Notes under the pieces: generated by a model
Seen by the model: only the letters and a program-made list of their open reading frames with translations
Told to the model about the DNA's origin: nothing
Databases searched by the model: none
NCBI GenBank assembly: GCA_002749535.1
Contig: MZZL01000398.1
Span: 1-64,000, forward strand
Origin: Apophysomyces variabilis
Taxonomy: Eukaryota > Mucoromycota > Mucoromycetes > Mucorales > Mucoraceae
DNA: 64,000 bases
Reading direction: 5' to 3'
In this document: positions 10,276-22,301 of the stretch, piece by piece
Position numbering within the stretch: the first letter of the stretch is position 1
Layout of the letters: each line of letters opens with the position of its first letter
Program-made: the position numbers and the translations under genes

Positions 10276-11393
10276 CTAGTTTGCTGGGCATAAAAACCCT
10301 CCTGTAGGTGGAGTTACTGTAACTATTGGCGTCCAAAGGATACCAAATATATGGAAAGCAACCTACGCATGATTGTGTCAAGATGCAACTTTTTGTAGCA
10401 GCTAGAACATAAGCAACCTACATGCAATACAACGTTAAGAGAGGCTGGAGTACCCATTTTCTGGGGCCCACAAGCATGATAGAGATTTTGGAACGTAGTA
10501 TCCATCAAACTGGATGTGTCGTAGTTCACATCAAATATAAGAGATAACGGTGTGATGGTTTGTGGTGCCAATGTCAGTGGTCCCGCCTTTGACCAGGCAA
10601 ACTTACGGAGTGTCAGACTGTCAGCAATATCAAATTCCAGCTTTGTCAGATGCGTGGGAATCCAGTTCTGGCGGTTATCGAGCGTGATGTTCACTTGCCA
10701 TGTGGCATGTAGCCATGGATGAGTGTCAGGTCCCCAATCAGCAGGATCATTGAATGCCTCTGCACCACCACTCATCCAAACCAAAGGTGTACGTGGCCAA
10801 CATATGAATGCACCCACACCACCTAATAAGAAAATAGCAAAAGCAATAAACACACAAAGTCGGCTACCAAGACATCGTTGTCGGTTCCGTTTCTGATATT
10901 TCCGCTGGCCAAGCTCAGCCAATGACGCGGCTGTCAAGGGCATTGGTCCTGCTAACCCTGGCCAGACACGCTGCTTAGTAGATGATTGTTTCTCTTCTGT
11001 TGTGAATGCGCTCGTAGATTGTGTTTTTTCTTGATGTGTCGGCATTTCATCTTCTTCTAGACAGAGCTCGCTTCGTGCAAGATTGAGATCATATGCTTGG
11101 TGAGAGTGTGCTATGTATGAGTTGGCTCCGTTTGTTTCAGGGCATTGACAGGAGCAACACGAAGAAGGATGGCCTTCGCTCATGGATGGTGCCGAAGTGC
11201 AAACGCTGTGACAATCACAACAGGCATACGGCAACGGATATCTTTGGTTTGAGGAAGAGCCTATCATCAGAAATGAGCAGGGAGACAAGTGTTAGACGAT
11301 GCGTGTAGACTTACATTGTTCTCTTTGTGGTGGTTGACCACGATAAGGATTGAACGCAATCTGCTGCTTTTGCGAGCAGGAATACAAATCCAT
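10276..11393 (-). CDS. Single-pass membrane protein with a lumenal/extracytoplasmic beta domain, function unknown
   Basis: Three exons (11315-11393, 10422-11260, 10276-10362) join to a 334-aa protein starting MDLYSCSQKQQIAFNPYRG. The first ~130 residues are polar with a Cys-rich patch (CCDCHSVC, SCCSCQCPE) and no domain I recognise. One strong transmembrane helix follows at roughly residues 165-185 (GSRLCVFIAFAIFLLGGVGAF), preceded by basic residues (RKYQKRNRQR), which suggests a type II or tail-out topology with the N-terminus cytosolic. The remaining ~150 residues (WQVNITLDNRQNWIPTHLTK, SLTLRKFAWSKAGPLTL) have the alternating character of an LEA14-like beta-sandwich, as in vacuolar/ER fungal membrane proteins; that is only a resemblance. 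It is divergent from eL38, with about 540 bp between starts. Confidence 0.6.
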
Positions 11394-11937
11394 CAGATCG
11401 CTATAAAGTACGGAAAAGACAAGAGAGGGAGACGGATGCTTATTTGTTGGCTTTACTTCTCAACTACCCCTGAGAAAGAGTCAAGTAAGGGACATACATT
11501 ATTGAAGGATTATTGCTTCTGCCCTTTACAACGCCTGATTCGACCCATCTCAGAAGCGCAAACTTCTTGGATAGTTTTCTTCCTGTTGCAAACTCCTTGC
11601 CCGTGCGGTGCGAGAGAAGCGTACTGTGCCTAAATATGATAGCAAGATAGATGGTTCCGTTTATACGGCACGCATCGTTGTATCATCTGGCGTGTGTGGC
11701 TAGAACGTTGGATAGGATATATCATGCAAAAGTTGCCGTAACGGGTAAGGTGTGAATCTTTGTGCTGTCTTTCTCTTTTTTGCTTCCGATTACAAATTCT
11801 GAGGCGGGTAAAGTTTTTCTTTCTCCGTCATGGCGGTTCCGGCCCGAGTCATGACTTGGTATTCCGGGAGATTATTATGGCCCTTTTGTGGGGAGCTTGG
11901 CGAAACCTCCTCCACAAAAGTAACTCTAGGGATCAAC
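11394..11937. promoter_or_regulatory. Divergent promoter region of the membrane protein and eL38
   Basis: 544 bp between two divergent start codons. A pyrimidine-rich stretch (about 11760-11825) and an inverted repeat (11883-11920) lie just upstream of the eL38 ATG. Frames open here lack coding features. Confidence 0.45.
11883..11920 (+). promoter_or_regulatory. Inverted repeat in eL38 leader
   Basis: CTTTTGTGG (11883-11891) pairs with CCACAAAAG (11912-11920), and the stem extends two more pairs with one G-U. The loop is about 16 nt, ending 17 nt before the ATG. Whether it is transcribed depends on the unmapped start site. Confidence 0.5.
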
Positions 11938-12377
11938 ATGGTAAGTAGATGAGAGAAAAAGAAAGCTACTCATATAAGACTGGGTAACTCAGAGAGGAGA
12001 GTTGGATTACCGGATGGATGGACGGAGATATTGATATTTTTTTTTCTTCTATTCTATTTAGCCTAAGCAGGTTTTGGACATTAAGAGTTTCCTCGAGATC
12101 ACCCGCAGAAAGGACGCCAAGTGTGAGTAGCTTACATGCAAAGACATGGCCAAATTGCTCACTGTGCTATTTGTTCATTCAGCCGCCCGCGTTAAGAAGA
12201 ACGGCGACAAGTACAAGTTCAAAGTTAGATGCTCCCGCTACTTGTACACCTTGGTCGTCAATGACAAGCAGAAGGCTAAGAAGCTCAGACAATCTCTTCC
12301 TCCCGGTATGTGCTGCATTGGAATTTTGTTATGCTGGCTAACCTTAATTCTCAGCCCTCAGTGTTCAGGAGATCTAA
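11938..12377 (+). CDS. RPL38: Ribosomal protein eL38 (RPL38)
   Basis: Four exons: the ATG alone (11938-11940), then 12062-12122, 12183-12305 and 12355-12377, total 210 nt, 69 aa. The protein starts [20 protein letters not shown], then [17 protein letters not shown] and [15 protein letters not shown], and ends ALSVQEI. This is the full eL38 pattern at the family's usual length of about 70. It is a small 60S subunit protein. Splitting the first intron right after the initiator ATG is common in fungal ribosomal protein genes. It ends 92 bp from the convergent RhoGAP gene. A stable inverted repeat lies in the leader just before the ATG. Confidence 0.95.
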
Positions 12378-12468
12378 AGCCTGCTTTTGCAAAGTACCCG
12401 AGTCAATAATAAACGGAATCCCAAGTGATATATCACTTTTTGTTACAATATTTATTAGGTTTCTTTAT

Positions 12469-15269
12469 TCAGTCATCGTCGAAAAAAGGATCGAGTTCAC
12501 CGTGTTGGGTATCGTCCAAATCATCTACAGCATTGGAATTGATATCATTATCGCTTTTTGTTTTTCGGTTGACATGTTCCGCCACATCAAACATCACCTC
12601 CGTTTCTTCATTGCGTACGGTTTCAGTATGATTGGACTTAGGTGAGGGCGGTGGGGAACCATGAGTAATGGCAGATCCGCCAAAATGCATAGGAGCAGGT
12701 GCTGTAACCGGACGTGTATCCGATCCAGGAGAACTAGTGGTGCGTTGAAACACGCCCATCATAGAGTTCATACCCCATTTAGTGGTTTCTTCAACACTAG
12801 GGCGCACCAATGACATGAATCCTCGCTTTTTGGTGGGTGATGGACTTCCAGCTGCTAACGGATAGTCTGCTTTGGTTGCGATCAACGGCCGAGCCTGGCG
12901 ACGTTTTTCGCTTTCTGCGTGTGCTTTAAATGTCGATTCTGAAAATATGTTTTTGAAGTGGGTTATCAAGTCATGAGCCAGACGTATGGGTACTTTGCTC
13001 GTAAGCGTCATGAGAGACTCAACTCGCGCTCGAAGTATAACCGGACCCAGTGACTGAGCGATAGCGTGAACTTCATCATCCGAAAGTGATTCTCCGTTTC
13101 CAAAGTCATGGACAAATCTAACAAAAGCTAAGCGGCGTAAGACCACTGAATGTTCTTACCTGTAAATATGACTAAGGATTGCATATAAAGTCGCAAAATG
13201 TGCTCCAGGCAACGTTGCAATCAAATTACTCAATGGTAATAGACGCAGGCTCTCATCTTGCTCCTCTACGGCTAGAATTAACACTTTCCTCGAGTATTTA
13301 ATATATTTACTGTTGCTGTATAAGGCTTGTGCAGCATCGTAGAATTCGTCTGTCATGATGGACTCGGGTAGCTCTAACAGATATAATCGCAATGTTGCGA
13401 CCAGCAACCCAACTTCATATTGTTTCAGCATATCCACAGTAAGACGTTGATTCGGAACATTTATATCTTGGCGCGCAGCATGGACACGGCTAAGCGGAAG
13501 ACGAGTGGACCAAAGTCGTCTCTTTTCTGTGCATAATGATTTACAAGCCCATCTACGTTTGCAGAGACCTCTTACCATCTTTATCCAGATTTTCCTGACC
13601 TATAGCGTAGTTTAATAAGGCTTTTTTTTTTACACATTCCATTTTCGTTCACCATTTTGGATTGCTTCCAATATGCAAGAGACAAACTTTGGAACCTTGT
13701 CCTCCGATTGCTTTGCAATCTCTTCCAATGGTACCCCAAAGATCTGATCTGCAAACTATTTTGTTAGGAGATGATACCTTAACAATGTGTCATACCATGC
13801 GCCGTGCCGTGATAATAGTTATCGTACAAGATTGCTTTGGGTGCAAATCCTGCGACGCAGTATTGCTGAACGATATATTGGACGTCTTGTTCCGGCTTCA
13901 ATGACTCTTGGTATACGAATATCTGGTCGACAATAGCTTTATCACTAGGTAGCGTAGCGGAAAGACAAGATGAGAAAGCAGCAAAAGCTGCTCTACAAGC
14001 TTAGCAGCGGTGATCTTATTATGCATTCTCTTTACCTTGCTTCAACGTGGAAATCCGGTGAAGTTCCATCTGTTCCATTTCAGCAAAATGAGAAAACTAA
14101 CAGACACCCAAGTTAAAGCTTCCCTTCTAAAGTGATATAGTGGTTCTTACCATGGCTTCTTCTATAACAGTTCTCATCTGATCCACCCGTTTTACCGCTG
14201 TTCGATAAGCCTCATCTGCCCGTTCAGCGTCGCGTCTTGCCTTCTTGTAAGGTTCTTCACCTGCGACTTTGTCACCAGTCGAAGTTACAATCGCCATTTT
14301 TTCAAAAAGTCCTCCCAATGCGGTCGTATTAGAACCAGAAGCACTAATTGCCTCGTCATCCACTCCACTAACACGCCATTGGTAGTAAGAGGCTGCCGAG
14401 GGGATGAATTTGCTTCCCCGCTGACCGATCAAGCGTAAGACGCCGTACGGATGGATGAGCTGTTGCCCCACGACATCTGCCATTGCTGGTGAATCCTTAC
14501 ATTGCGCTAGATTTTGCTGTAACCATCCCGCAATATCTTCTCCCGTCGACGTGTTCTGGTAACGCCCCAGAATCGGCACCCTATGGTCCTTAACTGGTAT
14601 CTCATTACGCATCCTACGTACGAGAGCGTCCAACTCGCTTTGTGAGAGAGACTGATTGCCTAACCGTAGCATACCACCGTTTTGTGCCGTTCCCTCGTTG
14701 CCAGGCTGTGTAGCTGCGCCTTCTTCGTTGACAGATGGTCGTTGCTCTTCCGATAATTTCAGCGCCTGCTCTTCTGCTGTATCTGCCTCCCGACAGCGTC
14801 TATGGTAAGTGGCACGTGCTCTTTCCGCGTCTTTAACAAGAGTATCGAACTGTTTTACCGCAGCATCGATATTCTGTTTGCTTGTGGCTATGTTACGTTT
14901 ATACTCGTCATGAAATTGTTGCAAGGGTTTGAGCACCGTATCGGTCATGGTACTAGCAGCTTGCTTATGCTGAGCGCCAAACTTTCCACTTGCCTCCTTC
15001 AGATTAACGTAACAAGTCTTTAGTCCGGCGCCATCATCACGACTGAATCCAGCGGATTTTAGGGGGAGTTTTGCCTGCTCGCTGAGCTTACTGGCATAAG
15101 TTTCTTCGATGGCAATACGATCTTTGAAGAAGTTGATTATTTCCTCATTTTCCACCTTGCTTTGAGTTAGCTTCTGATGAAGAACTTGTAAACCAGTTTG
15201 AAAGTCTGGAAGTGGTGTTTGAGACCTTTGTGACCAAAACGAAGTCTCGAAATGTAGAGTTGATGTCAT
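12469..15269 (-). CDS. F-BAR / DEP / RhoGAP protein (Rga8-like)
   Basis: The start MTSTLHFETSFWSQRSQTPL at 15269 fits the F-BAR N-terminus (SFW...GLQVLHQKL). F-BAR helices follow (NEEIINFFKDRIAIEETYAS and a long coiled coil up to about 14700). A DEP domain is at about 14400-14600 (DHRVPILGRYQNTSTGEDIAG, ending near YYQWR). A RhoGAP domain runs across short exons: IFGVPLEEIAKQSEDKVPKF near 13700, LLVATLRLYLLELPESIM with a Leu-Pro-Glu motif, then LLPLSNLIATLPGAHFATLY and LAFVRFVHDFG at about 13120. A Ser/Pro-rich tail ends at DDTQHGELDPFFDDD. The architecture matches fission-yeast Rga8 and related fungal GAPs for Rho/Cdc42-type GTPases at the cortex. It is divergent from the DUF2470-like gene with about 280 bp between starts. 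Confidence 0.85.
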
Positions 15270-15547
15270 CCAGTTCAAGCCGAAGGGGGCGTGGAAGCAG
15301 AGACACAAGAGGCTGGGTGACTTGGGTTAAGGGAAATCCCGAACTTCCCGAAATGGGTACACATCGCGATGTCGAGGCAAACTGTGGAGAAAGAAAACCT
15401 TAAGTATCCCTGACACCATATAACCCAGCTCACTATTCATATAATATAGGAAATGATCCATTGTCTTACAATACTCAATAAAAACCAGTCTTTGGTCCTA
15501 AAGCGGTTACTCTGTCTCTTTATCTTTCCGCCCCTTCCTTCTTCACC

Positions 15548-16372
15548 ATGACAACAACAGATCCCATAGCACCGCACAGTGGCCCCATTTCGGCCTATAT
15601 GAGCGCCCATGAAGGTTATCCCTGACTTAAACTGCCGTATGTCTAATATTCTATCTTTTCAGCTACCAACCTAGCTTATGTACGCTATTTTGCTAACAAA
15701 GACAATGCTTCGTCTGCACAATTTAAGAGCCTGACAGCCAATGGATTCACTGTTGCTTACACGTTACCGGATGGTACCAACGACGAGGCATTCATTACAT
15801 TTAAAGAGCCATTACAGAACCGTGATGATATCCGTCCTGCGCTGGAAGCTATGGCCAAAGAGGCAGAATCTGCCCTTGAATTGGTTTGTCAATGGATTTC
15901 CAACTTTTTTAGTAGATTAACGATGACTCACCCGATTACTGGACTTCTGTAGCCGAGTTCACTTAGTGGCCCCCCTCCGATATCTGGAATTGCAAAAGCA
16001 ATCTATCCACGGACAGCGCCTCCTCAGCCTGCAGAGCTTCTCGATCGTTTTTATTCTCCCCCAAGAACATGGCAAGTCATTGTCGGTGTGTTTATTGGTG
16101 CTGCCGGATTGATAGGATACCTTCAAGAACGTCAATTTGCAAGAATGCTGCTTCACGACAGATATTTAACAAGAGTTAATGTGGCTCGCAAAGTCTTCCA
16201 CACCCTCATCGCCCTTCATGTGGTAGAAGCTGCAATTGCTTACCTGATATGCGTGCGTCGCGGCTGGTATCGACCCATTACCATTGCCAAATGGACTATT
16301 AGTACCTTGTTATTCGGTGTGGCTTCACTCAAGCAATTGACAAAACATGCTAGACAAGTTCGGGAAATTTAG
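15548..16372 (+). CDS. DUF2470-like integral membrane protein
   Basis: Three exons (15548-15614, 15663-15883, 15953-16372) give 235 aa starting MTTTDPIAPHSGPISAYMSA. The N-terminal half (NLAYVRYFANKDNASSAQF, LPDGTNDEAFITFKEPLQNR) resembles the DUF2470 domain. Three hydrophobic helices follow: WQVIVGVFIGAAGLIGYL, TLIALHVVEAAIAYLICV and ISTLLFGVASL. Fungal proteins with this DUF2470-plus-membrane arrangement are uncharacterised; I cannot assign a reaction. It probably shares a bidirectional promoter with the RhoGAP gene. Intron joins preserve the frame exactly. Confidence 0.72.
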
Positions 16373-17435
16373 TAAACATGAAGAAAAAGCCATAATTGAT
16401 TTTATGGATATCAGCACCGGATGCTTGATTACTCATGGACGTTCTAGCAGCTTCGTTTACGATTTATCAAATGGTTGTTACCTGCCTATAGTATAGCTCT
16501 GACAGATCATGCAATTTAATTAGGGAAAAGTGTTGGTCCCAATTTTCTTTGTAATGAAAATCGCACTAAATGCATTCATTACATTCCAAACTTAGATAGC
16601 TCTGTGAAACGAACAAGATGAGGCTGACAACATTGCTTGTCATACCCATGTCTGCAGTCATGTGTCAAATGTTTGTTGTACCATTTTCGACACAAGCATA
16701 AACTTCTCACTTGCATTTCTGGAGAGTTTTCGGTAGTGCTTAACCAACTAAGACCTACAAATACCGATCCGATAACCAAGCAGTACCCTGGACTCTGGTG
16801 TATTATTGGTTCATTGCAACTTTTTTCCTTTCATTTCCTTCTTTAATTTCAATGTTAAAAGCATGCAGTGCCTGTGGACATCTTTGGGAAATTGACAACT
16901 CAGCTGTTCGAAGTCACTATGTTCAAAGGCATCAGGGTATTGGGAGGCTACCCCTTCCGCACTATAGCCATCGTCGGCTTCAGTAGGAAAATAGACATTG
17001 ACGCTGGCCATGATAATCTAACAATGAGAAAACTAGATCTGACCCATGGACTGTATTTCTGGACGCAGTACTCGCAATTTTCCTTAGAACTATTTGTACG
17101 ATGAAATAAAGTTAACAAGTTTACCGACGTCAAGTTTACCCTTCGGTTCACATAGAAAACAGAGCGAGCGAGCCTATACGGAATTAATCCTTCTAACTCT
17201 TGTTAAACATGCTACCACATAGAGTATAATCAAACTGAACTCCTCCTTTAGACAATTTTATGTCAGTATTTAGATCTCGTTATTCTACGTACAATAAGCT
17301 AGATCTTCTTGTTCCCCCGCACAGAGTATATCGTCTGATCTCATTAAGTACTTTATGAGATATGAATTTATCTGATGATTATGCATTTATTGTACAAACA
17401 ATCGCCCTTGTAACTATCTGCACTGCATTTGAACA
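16373..17435. other. Intergenic, about 1.06 kb between convergent genes
   Basis: Holds the 3' flanks of the DUF2470-like gene and eIF2A. Several 60-80-codon frames overlap on both strands around 16580-17150 without recognisable motifs or codon pattern. Nothing else seen. Confidence 0.5.
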
Positions 17436-19879
17436 TCAATTTCCATGCAAAGCTGCAAGCTCTCTCATCACATTTGGTTCTGTGCTGATTTTTTGAAGCT
17501 AAAGATCTCATTAGCTTCAAACATAAGACAAATTTTTCATGAGATCTTACCTGAGCAGTACCCAAGTTTTCGCCTTTGCTTTGCTTTTCTTTTAGCTCTT
17601 TGATCTGACGCAGTTTTTTCTCGAGGCTTCTAATTTTCTTCTGCTTATCTTCAGCATTCACAGCAGCATTGGCATTTGGTACTATACAATGATTGTTAGA
17701 AAAATAAGAACTTTTTAGGTGTAACCGCACCATTTTCCTTCTTTCCATTCTTGTTGTTCTTGGCCACTGTATGCAATATTAGCAAGCTTTGGACATAGTA
17801 TGCCATCTAACTTACCAAATTTAGCACCAACAGGAGCACCCGGAACTCTCCTGGAGCCGGCAGTCGATGTAGAGCGACCACTTGCAAGATCTGCTTCTCT
17901 CTATCAGCAGTTGTAAGTACCAAGGAAACGCTATGCAAGAATCAATGTTACCTGAGCGAGGCTTGTAGGAGCAGCATTTCCTCTCATATGAGGTGGTCGA
18001 TAGGCACCAGTAGGCTGTGGATTTGGTTTCGAAGCAGAGTTACCGGAACTGAGAATTTTAATAGGAGTCGGTGCAGGTGAGATTGCTCGCATAGGATACT
18101 TTGACGCAGGCTCGGGCCGCCATCCCACCTGAAAGAGTTCATCCACGCTTTCTTCGTAAATCAAGGTACCGGTATGGTGCCACATTTTGAAGCCGTTATC
18201 AACACGCAAGCGAGGAGTAAGGGTAGCAGTTAAGAGATAACGACCACAGGGTGACCATTCACAATGAGAAGCGTTAGGTGCCACGAACGTATTCAACTTC
18301 TTCAACGTCTTCCTATCGTACAAGTCCACCGTGCCGTTCAAGTTTCCAAAGCCTGCAATACAGATGGTACGGGCTTGTGGGTTGAACCTGACGAAGTTAC
18401 GAGGATTGATACCAAAGTTATGAACTGGGTTTGCTCGATGATCAAACAGAGTCGCTTTCGAAGGCATCGCTATAAGAGCGTCGTCAATACCTTTGTTACT
18501 GCTAAGTAATTGACAAATTATGCACCGTTTCCAGTAAATCGATACACATTGTCAAGTCATTATCGCTCTTCAACTTACATCCATAAACAACGATAAATTC
18601 TTTCGAGTCAGGACTCCATGCAACATCATGAACTGGGCCTTCTTTATCTATCATTGCATGATATATGTATAAGATGACCTGGAAAACAGTCATCAGAAGA
18701 ATAACACTTACCGAGAGGAACACGGCAATCGAAGTTACCAGCGACAGCGAGGTAATACAAATTTGTTTCTATCAAAATCCCATCAGACTTCCCAAGCTCA
18801 CGCTCATACCTCAATATAACTACTTACCTCCGTAATAGGATTTTCCTGTTTTGTCAACCTCTGTTTGAGTTAGAACAAGCAAGTTAGTTCCCAAATCATT
18901 CCAGTACAACTGCACATTGTCCGCCTTGTAGAAGGTCTTATTGGACAATGCTTGATTGAAATTGGGAACACTGTACATTCGTACAATAGCAGGTGCACCC
19001 TAGATTAATAGATTATTTTTTTCAAATTTAGGTTTTAGGGCGCGTTTCCTACCTTTTTCTCGGGAATAAAAACAGCAATAGCTGGCGCCTTTCCAGGGCT
19101 AAGCGAGAAACGGGCAACGCCTTCGAGCTTTAATCTTGCCCAAACAGCTGCTCATGTATTCAGTTTCTGTTGCTTAATTGACGTCAAATTCAACCCTATT
19201 ACCTTTTCCAGCATTCCTGCTTTCCCAAAATTGGATTTCTCCTGTCACCATACGGGCACAATATTTCTCATCGTCCGTCCATTGGAAGTTCCAGTTGTTT
19301 TGCGCCTTCTGCGAGAATGACGCAATCTCTTCGCCTGTCTTCGTGTCCCAGATTATAAGGTTACGGCTTCCCGATCCATCTTCCAATTTTGCTAAGATTG
19401 CTCGTCAGAAAAACTGATCATGGTTACGGCATGTTTACATACTAGGACGCTCCCAAGTAGCAATGTAGCTTCCCTGAGGTGAAAGCCACAAATCGACAAT
19501 GTTTTCTCTCAAGATTTCGCATTGCGGAGTTAATGTTACCGCATCATACACCTTAACACTGTTCATCATGTTAGTTAACGAAGTGATTCGCTTTGAAAAC
19601 GTTTACCTTTGGTTGGTGGCATAAGCGTACACATGTCCATATTTACTATATTGGAAGGTCCTCGCAGTTTTTTCAGGCCTATATCAGATTCATTAGCTGT
19701 GAGCTGGATTTTTCGAGGTAACTTGCTTTGCAAATCCGTTAACGGGCTTGTAGTCTGGGTATCCGCTCCAGATGGTCAATTCTTTTTGTGAGCGATCTGT
19801 ATGCGGTAGTTATAAGTTTCATTAGGATCATTCTAAGTAACGACTTACACGAAAACTGTGTGGAGGCTTCGTTGGGCAT
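17436..19879 (-). CDS. Eukaryotic translation initiation factor 2A (eIF2A)
   Basis: Multi-exon. The start MPNEASTQFS at 19879 joins to YRSQKELTIWSGYPDYKP, then PEKTARTFQYSKYGHVYAYA, KVYDAVTLTPQCEIL and IVDLWLSPQGSYIATWERP. These are the first blades of the eIF2A beta-propeller. Later exons carry NLIIWDTKTGEEIASFSQKA, MPSKATLFDHRANPVHNFG, GTVDLYDRKTLKKLNTF, NASHCEWSPCGRYLLTAT and the AYRPPHMRG linker. A Lys-rich C-terminal helix (RSLEKKLRQIKELKEKQSK) ends at a TGA at 17436-17438. eIF2A delivers Met-tRNAi to the 40S subunit in a GTP-independent, non-canonical way. The order and conservation are full length; nothing looks broken. Confidence 0.9.
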
Positions 19880-20595
19880 CGGAGAGGAAAGGGGCAGCAG
19901 AACCACGAAACAACCTCAGCAAAGACGAATGTGCTGAGATAAGCCACGCACTGACTGATCTCGAACTCTCCGGCTTCCAAAAAAGGCAAATAGGAACCAC
20001 GAACGAGAGGTTCCCATTATGAAACAACAGCCCTTCTTTTTCCCATCCGCTTTTTGAGGAAACTATATAACAAAAGCACAGAAAACGACATAATTGTATT
20101 GTTAAAAGCGTAGTGAATCCTATACGAGATGTGCTATGGCTTTGACAGAGCAGCAAGTCGGGCATTGGGTAGCTTTAAGAGAAGCCTCTTTTTAAAACGC
20201 CCCTAGACGTAACTGGCCTGAAAAATCTATGGAATCATCACATCAGTCATCTAATTAAGATCTGGTTTGTTGTTATTATGGAGTTATTTGTTCTCATAGT
20301 GTTTGCTGTTGGGATATCGTAGTGTATCTCTCTAAGTTGCCTCATTTGTAAGTAACACTCTGTTCAGTTCGAATTTTGACAGATATTTAGCAGCTCCCAT
20401 CCATATTACAATATTATCAACTGTTTACCATCTTTAAGGGATTTTCTTTTTAATGCACAAGTCAGTTAATCGTCGTCAGGTCTAGTTACTATGAAGCTGT
20501 TAATGGTACGGTTTGTTACAGCCAGGTATTTTGAAGTACAGCTTCCAATTGCGTTGTCTACAAGACTGATTAACACACATTGTCTGTCCCGCTGC
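19880..20595. other. Intergenic, eIF2A promoter side
   Basis: About 715 bp between the eIF2A start and the 3' end of the first GT15 gene, both on the minus strand. No gene recognised. Confidence 0.5.
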
Positions 20596-22082
20596 TTAAA
20601 ATTTCATACCAAATGACGTATTTGGGTCGCAGTAGCACTTTCCATGAACAAGCCAGTCTGGTTGCGTTGGGCAATGTTCAAAGTAATCGTGTTTGTACCC
20701 AATATCATAGAACCAATGAACGTCTTTCTCGCTCAGCATTAAGGCAACAGCAATAGAATGGACAGGAGCATCGCCCCATCTGTAGAATGCTGTCAATAAA
20801 ACCAGGTTTCACTAAGAATAGTACCTTTCATAGAAGAAGCCTCCGGCACGATCTAAATGGCGAAAATAGGCTTGATACCCTGCTGATCGCATAAACTGAA
20901 TCGAGGCGATCTACTCAACAAGCATACCAAGTCAGTGCTGAGGATTCTTACCTTTTTTTTTTCTTTTACCTCAAAATTACTCCAAAAATGGCATAAGTTA
21001 TATGAAGCTCCATTGTCATTGGTAATGAAGGAAAACAGGCTGTCGTTGCGTGTGCGTGGGTATATGTATTGCGGATACGACTTTATAAATTCCAGTGTGT
21101 GTTGCCATAGAGTAGGAATGGTTGCATGGTATTCTTCCAGGGCAATGGTAAAGCCTTAAAGGGGAAGAAAAAGGAGGACAAATTCCTTCTTTCTTCAATA
21201 AAACATTATCTTTGCAACCATAAAGTTTGTTACCGTATTTGAGATCGCGTTCCTGCATTAATCGGAATGGATCGTAATCAATGTCGCATGAGAATTTGAC
21301 ACCTGGTTCAACACGCCTAGAGAATCCACCCTAAGTTTACATAATATAATTGTTGTTCCCACTTTGGTTTACCAGTAATAATCGTATCCATCTAATAGAG
21401 GATGCCAGTAGAAAAATCCAGATTGATAGCGACACATGTGTCGATAACTTTCGCTTCCACCATAGATGATACCGTCTCTATCCATTTGTTCCCGGCTTTC
21501 CTGTGCATGTGTTTGGTTGATCCAGTCAGGATAGCTCCAGTGTTCTTCAGGAACTAGACCATAACTAGTCTCTGCATGCGTCATTTGACGTGTCATATCA
21601 ATGAATTCTTGGGTAAACGGCTTGTCGTTTAAAAATATCCACGGATAATTAAATTTACGATTAAATCTGTCCTCCAGATAACGCATAGACGATCGTAAGC
21701 TATGAAGTTCTTTGTTTCTTGCCAAAACGACAAAAGCACCTTTCACGCGATGCGTTGGATCGATTAAACGTGTATATTCTCTTTCACCTCCCGGAGCTGA
21801 GGAAACCACCACTTTATTTCCGTAACTGAAGTTCCCTGAAACTGGATGCGGCTCGGTTGATCTATCCTCTACCATGGCCATCACCTGAGGCTGCTTTTTT
21901 TCACCCATCTTCCGAGCTCTTTCTAGGATAAGCTGATAGCATTCGCTTGATGAACGGCAGCCAAAATAGCTATCGTTTCTGCCATGCGATATCAAGATCC
22001 AAGTTGTACCACATAACAGAACAAAGAGAAATAGGAAGCGTAACGTCCAGCGGGATATGCATTGACGCGCTGGCCGAAACAT
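20596..22082 (-). CDS. Alpha-1,2-mannosyltransferase, GT15 (KRE2/MNT1 family), copy 1
   Basis: Type II Golgi enzyme. The start MFRPARQCISRWTLRF is followed by one signal anchor (LFLFVLLCGTTWILI) and a stem. The catalytic domain runs GAFVVLARNKELHSLRSSMR, YLEDRFNRKFNYPWIFLND, SYGLVPEEHWSYPDWI, SESYRHMCRYQSGFFYWHPL, then RVEPGVKFSCDIDYDPF, FTIALEEYHATIPTLW, NLCHFWSNFE and the C-terminal WGDAPVHSIAVALML and IGYKHDYFEHCP. The EP and D-x-DYDP motifs match the donor/metal site of Kre2. The enzymes add alpha-1,2-mannose to O- and N-glycans of wall proteins using GDP-mannose. Introns interrupt at conserved sites (just before the RVEP segment and inside FYERW). The stop is at 20596-20598. It is the first of three paralogues. 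Confidence 0.9.
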
Positions 22083-22301
22083 CCTTATAAGCGTGAAAAA
22101 AAATGCAGAAAAATAAAAAAAAAGAAAGCGATAAGAAGGATAATCAAAGGGGTGTCAGGCCCACAAATCATTCCATCATTTTCTAGGAATGTAGCTGAGA
22201 TTGTGAACTGGTAGTTTTAGTTGAATATTAACGGAAGTTTCTGTTTTGCTATTCTTCTTCGTCGTACATATACAAGTCTACAAATTCTGCCATGCTATCT
22301 A

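Noticed and set aside
13662..13904. Plus-strand frame in the RhoGAP region
   Set aside because: Antisense to RhoGAP exons (IFGVPLEEIAKQSED and following), which explain the sequence.
21000..21170. Suspected frameshift in GT15 copy 1 near the YPQYI segment
   Set aside because: Careful reading gives YPQYIYPRTRNDSLFSFIT in one frame, continuing into NLCHFWSNFE; no break.
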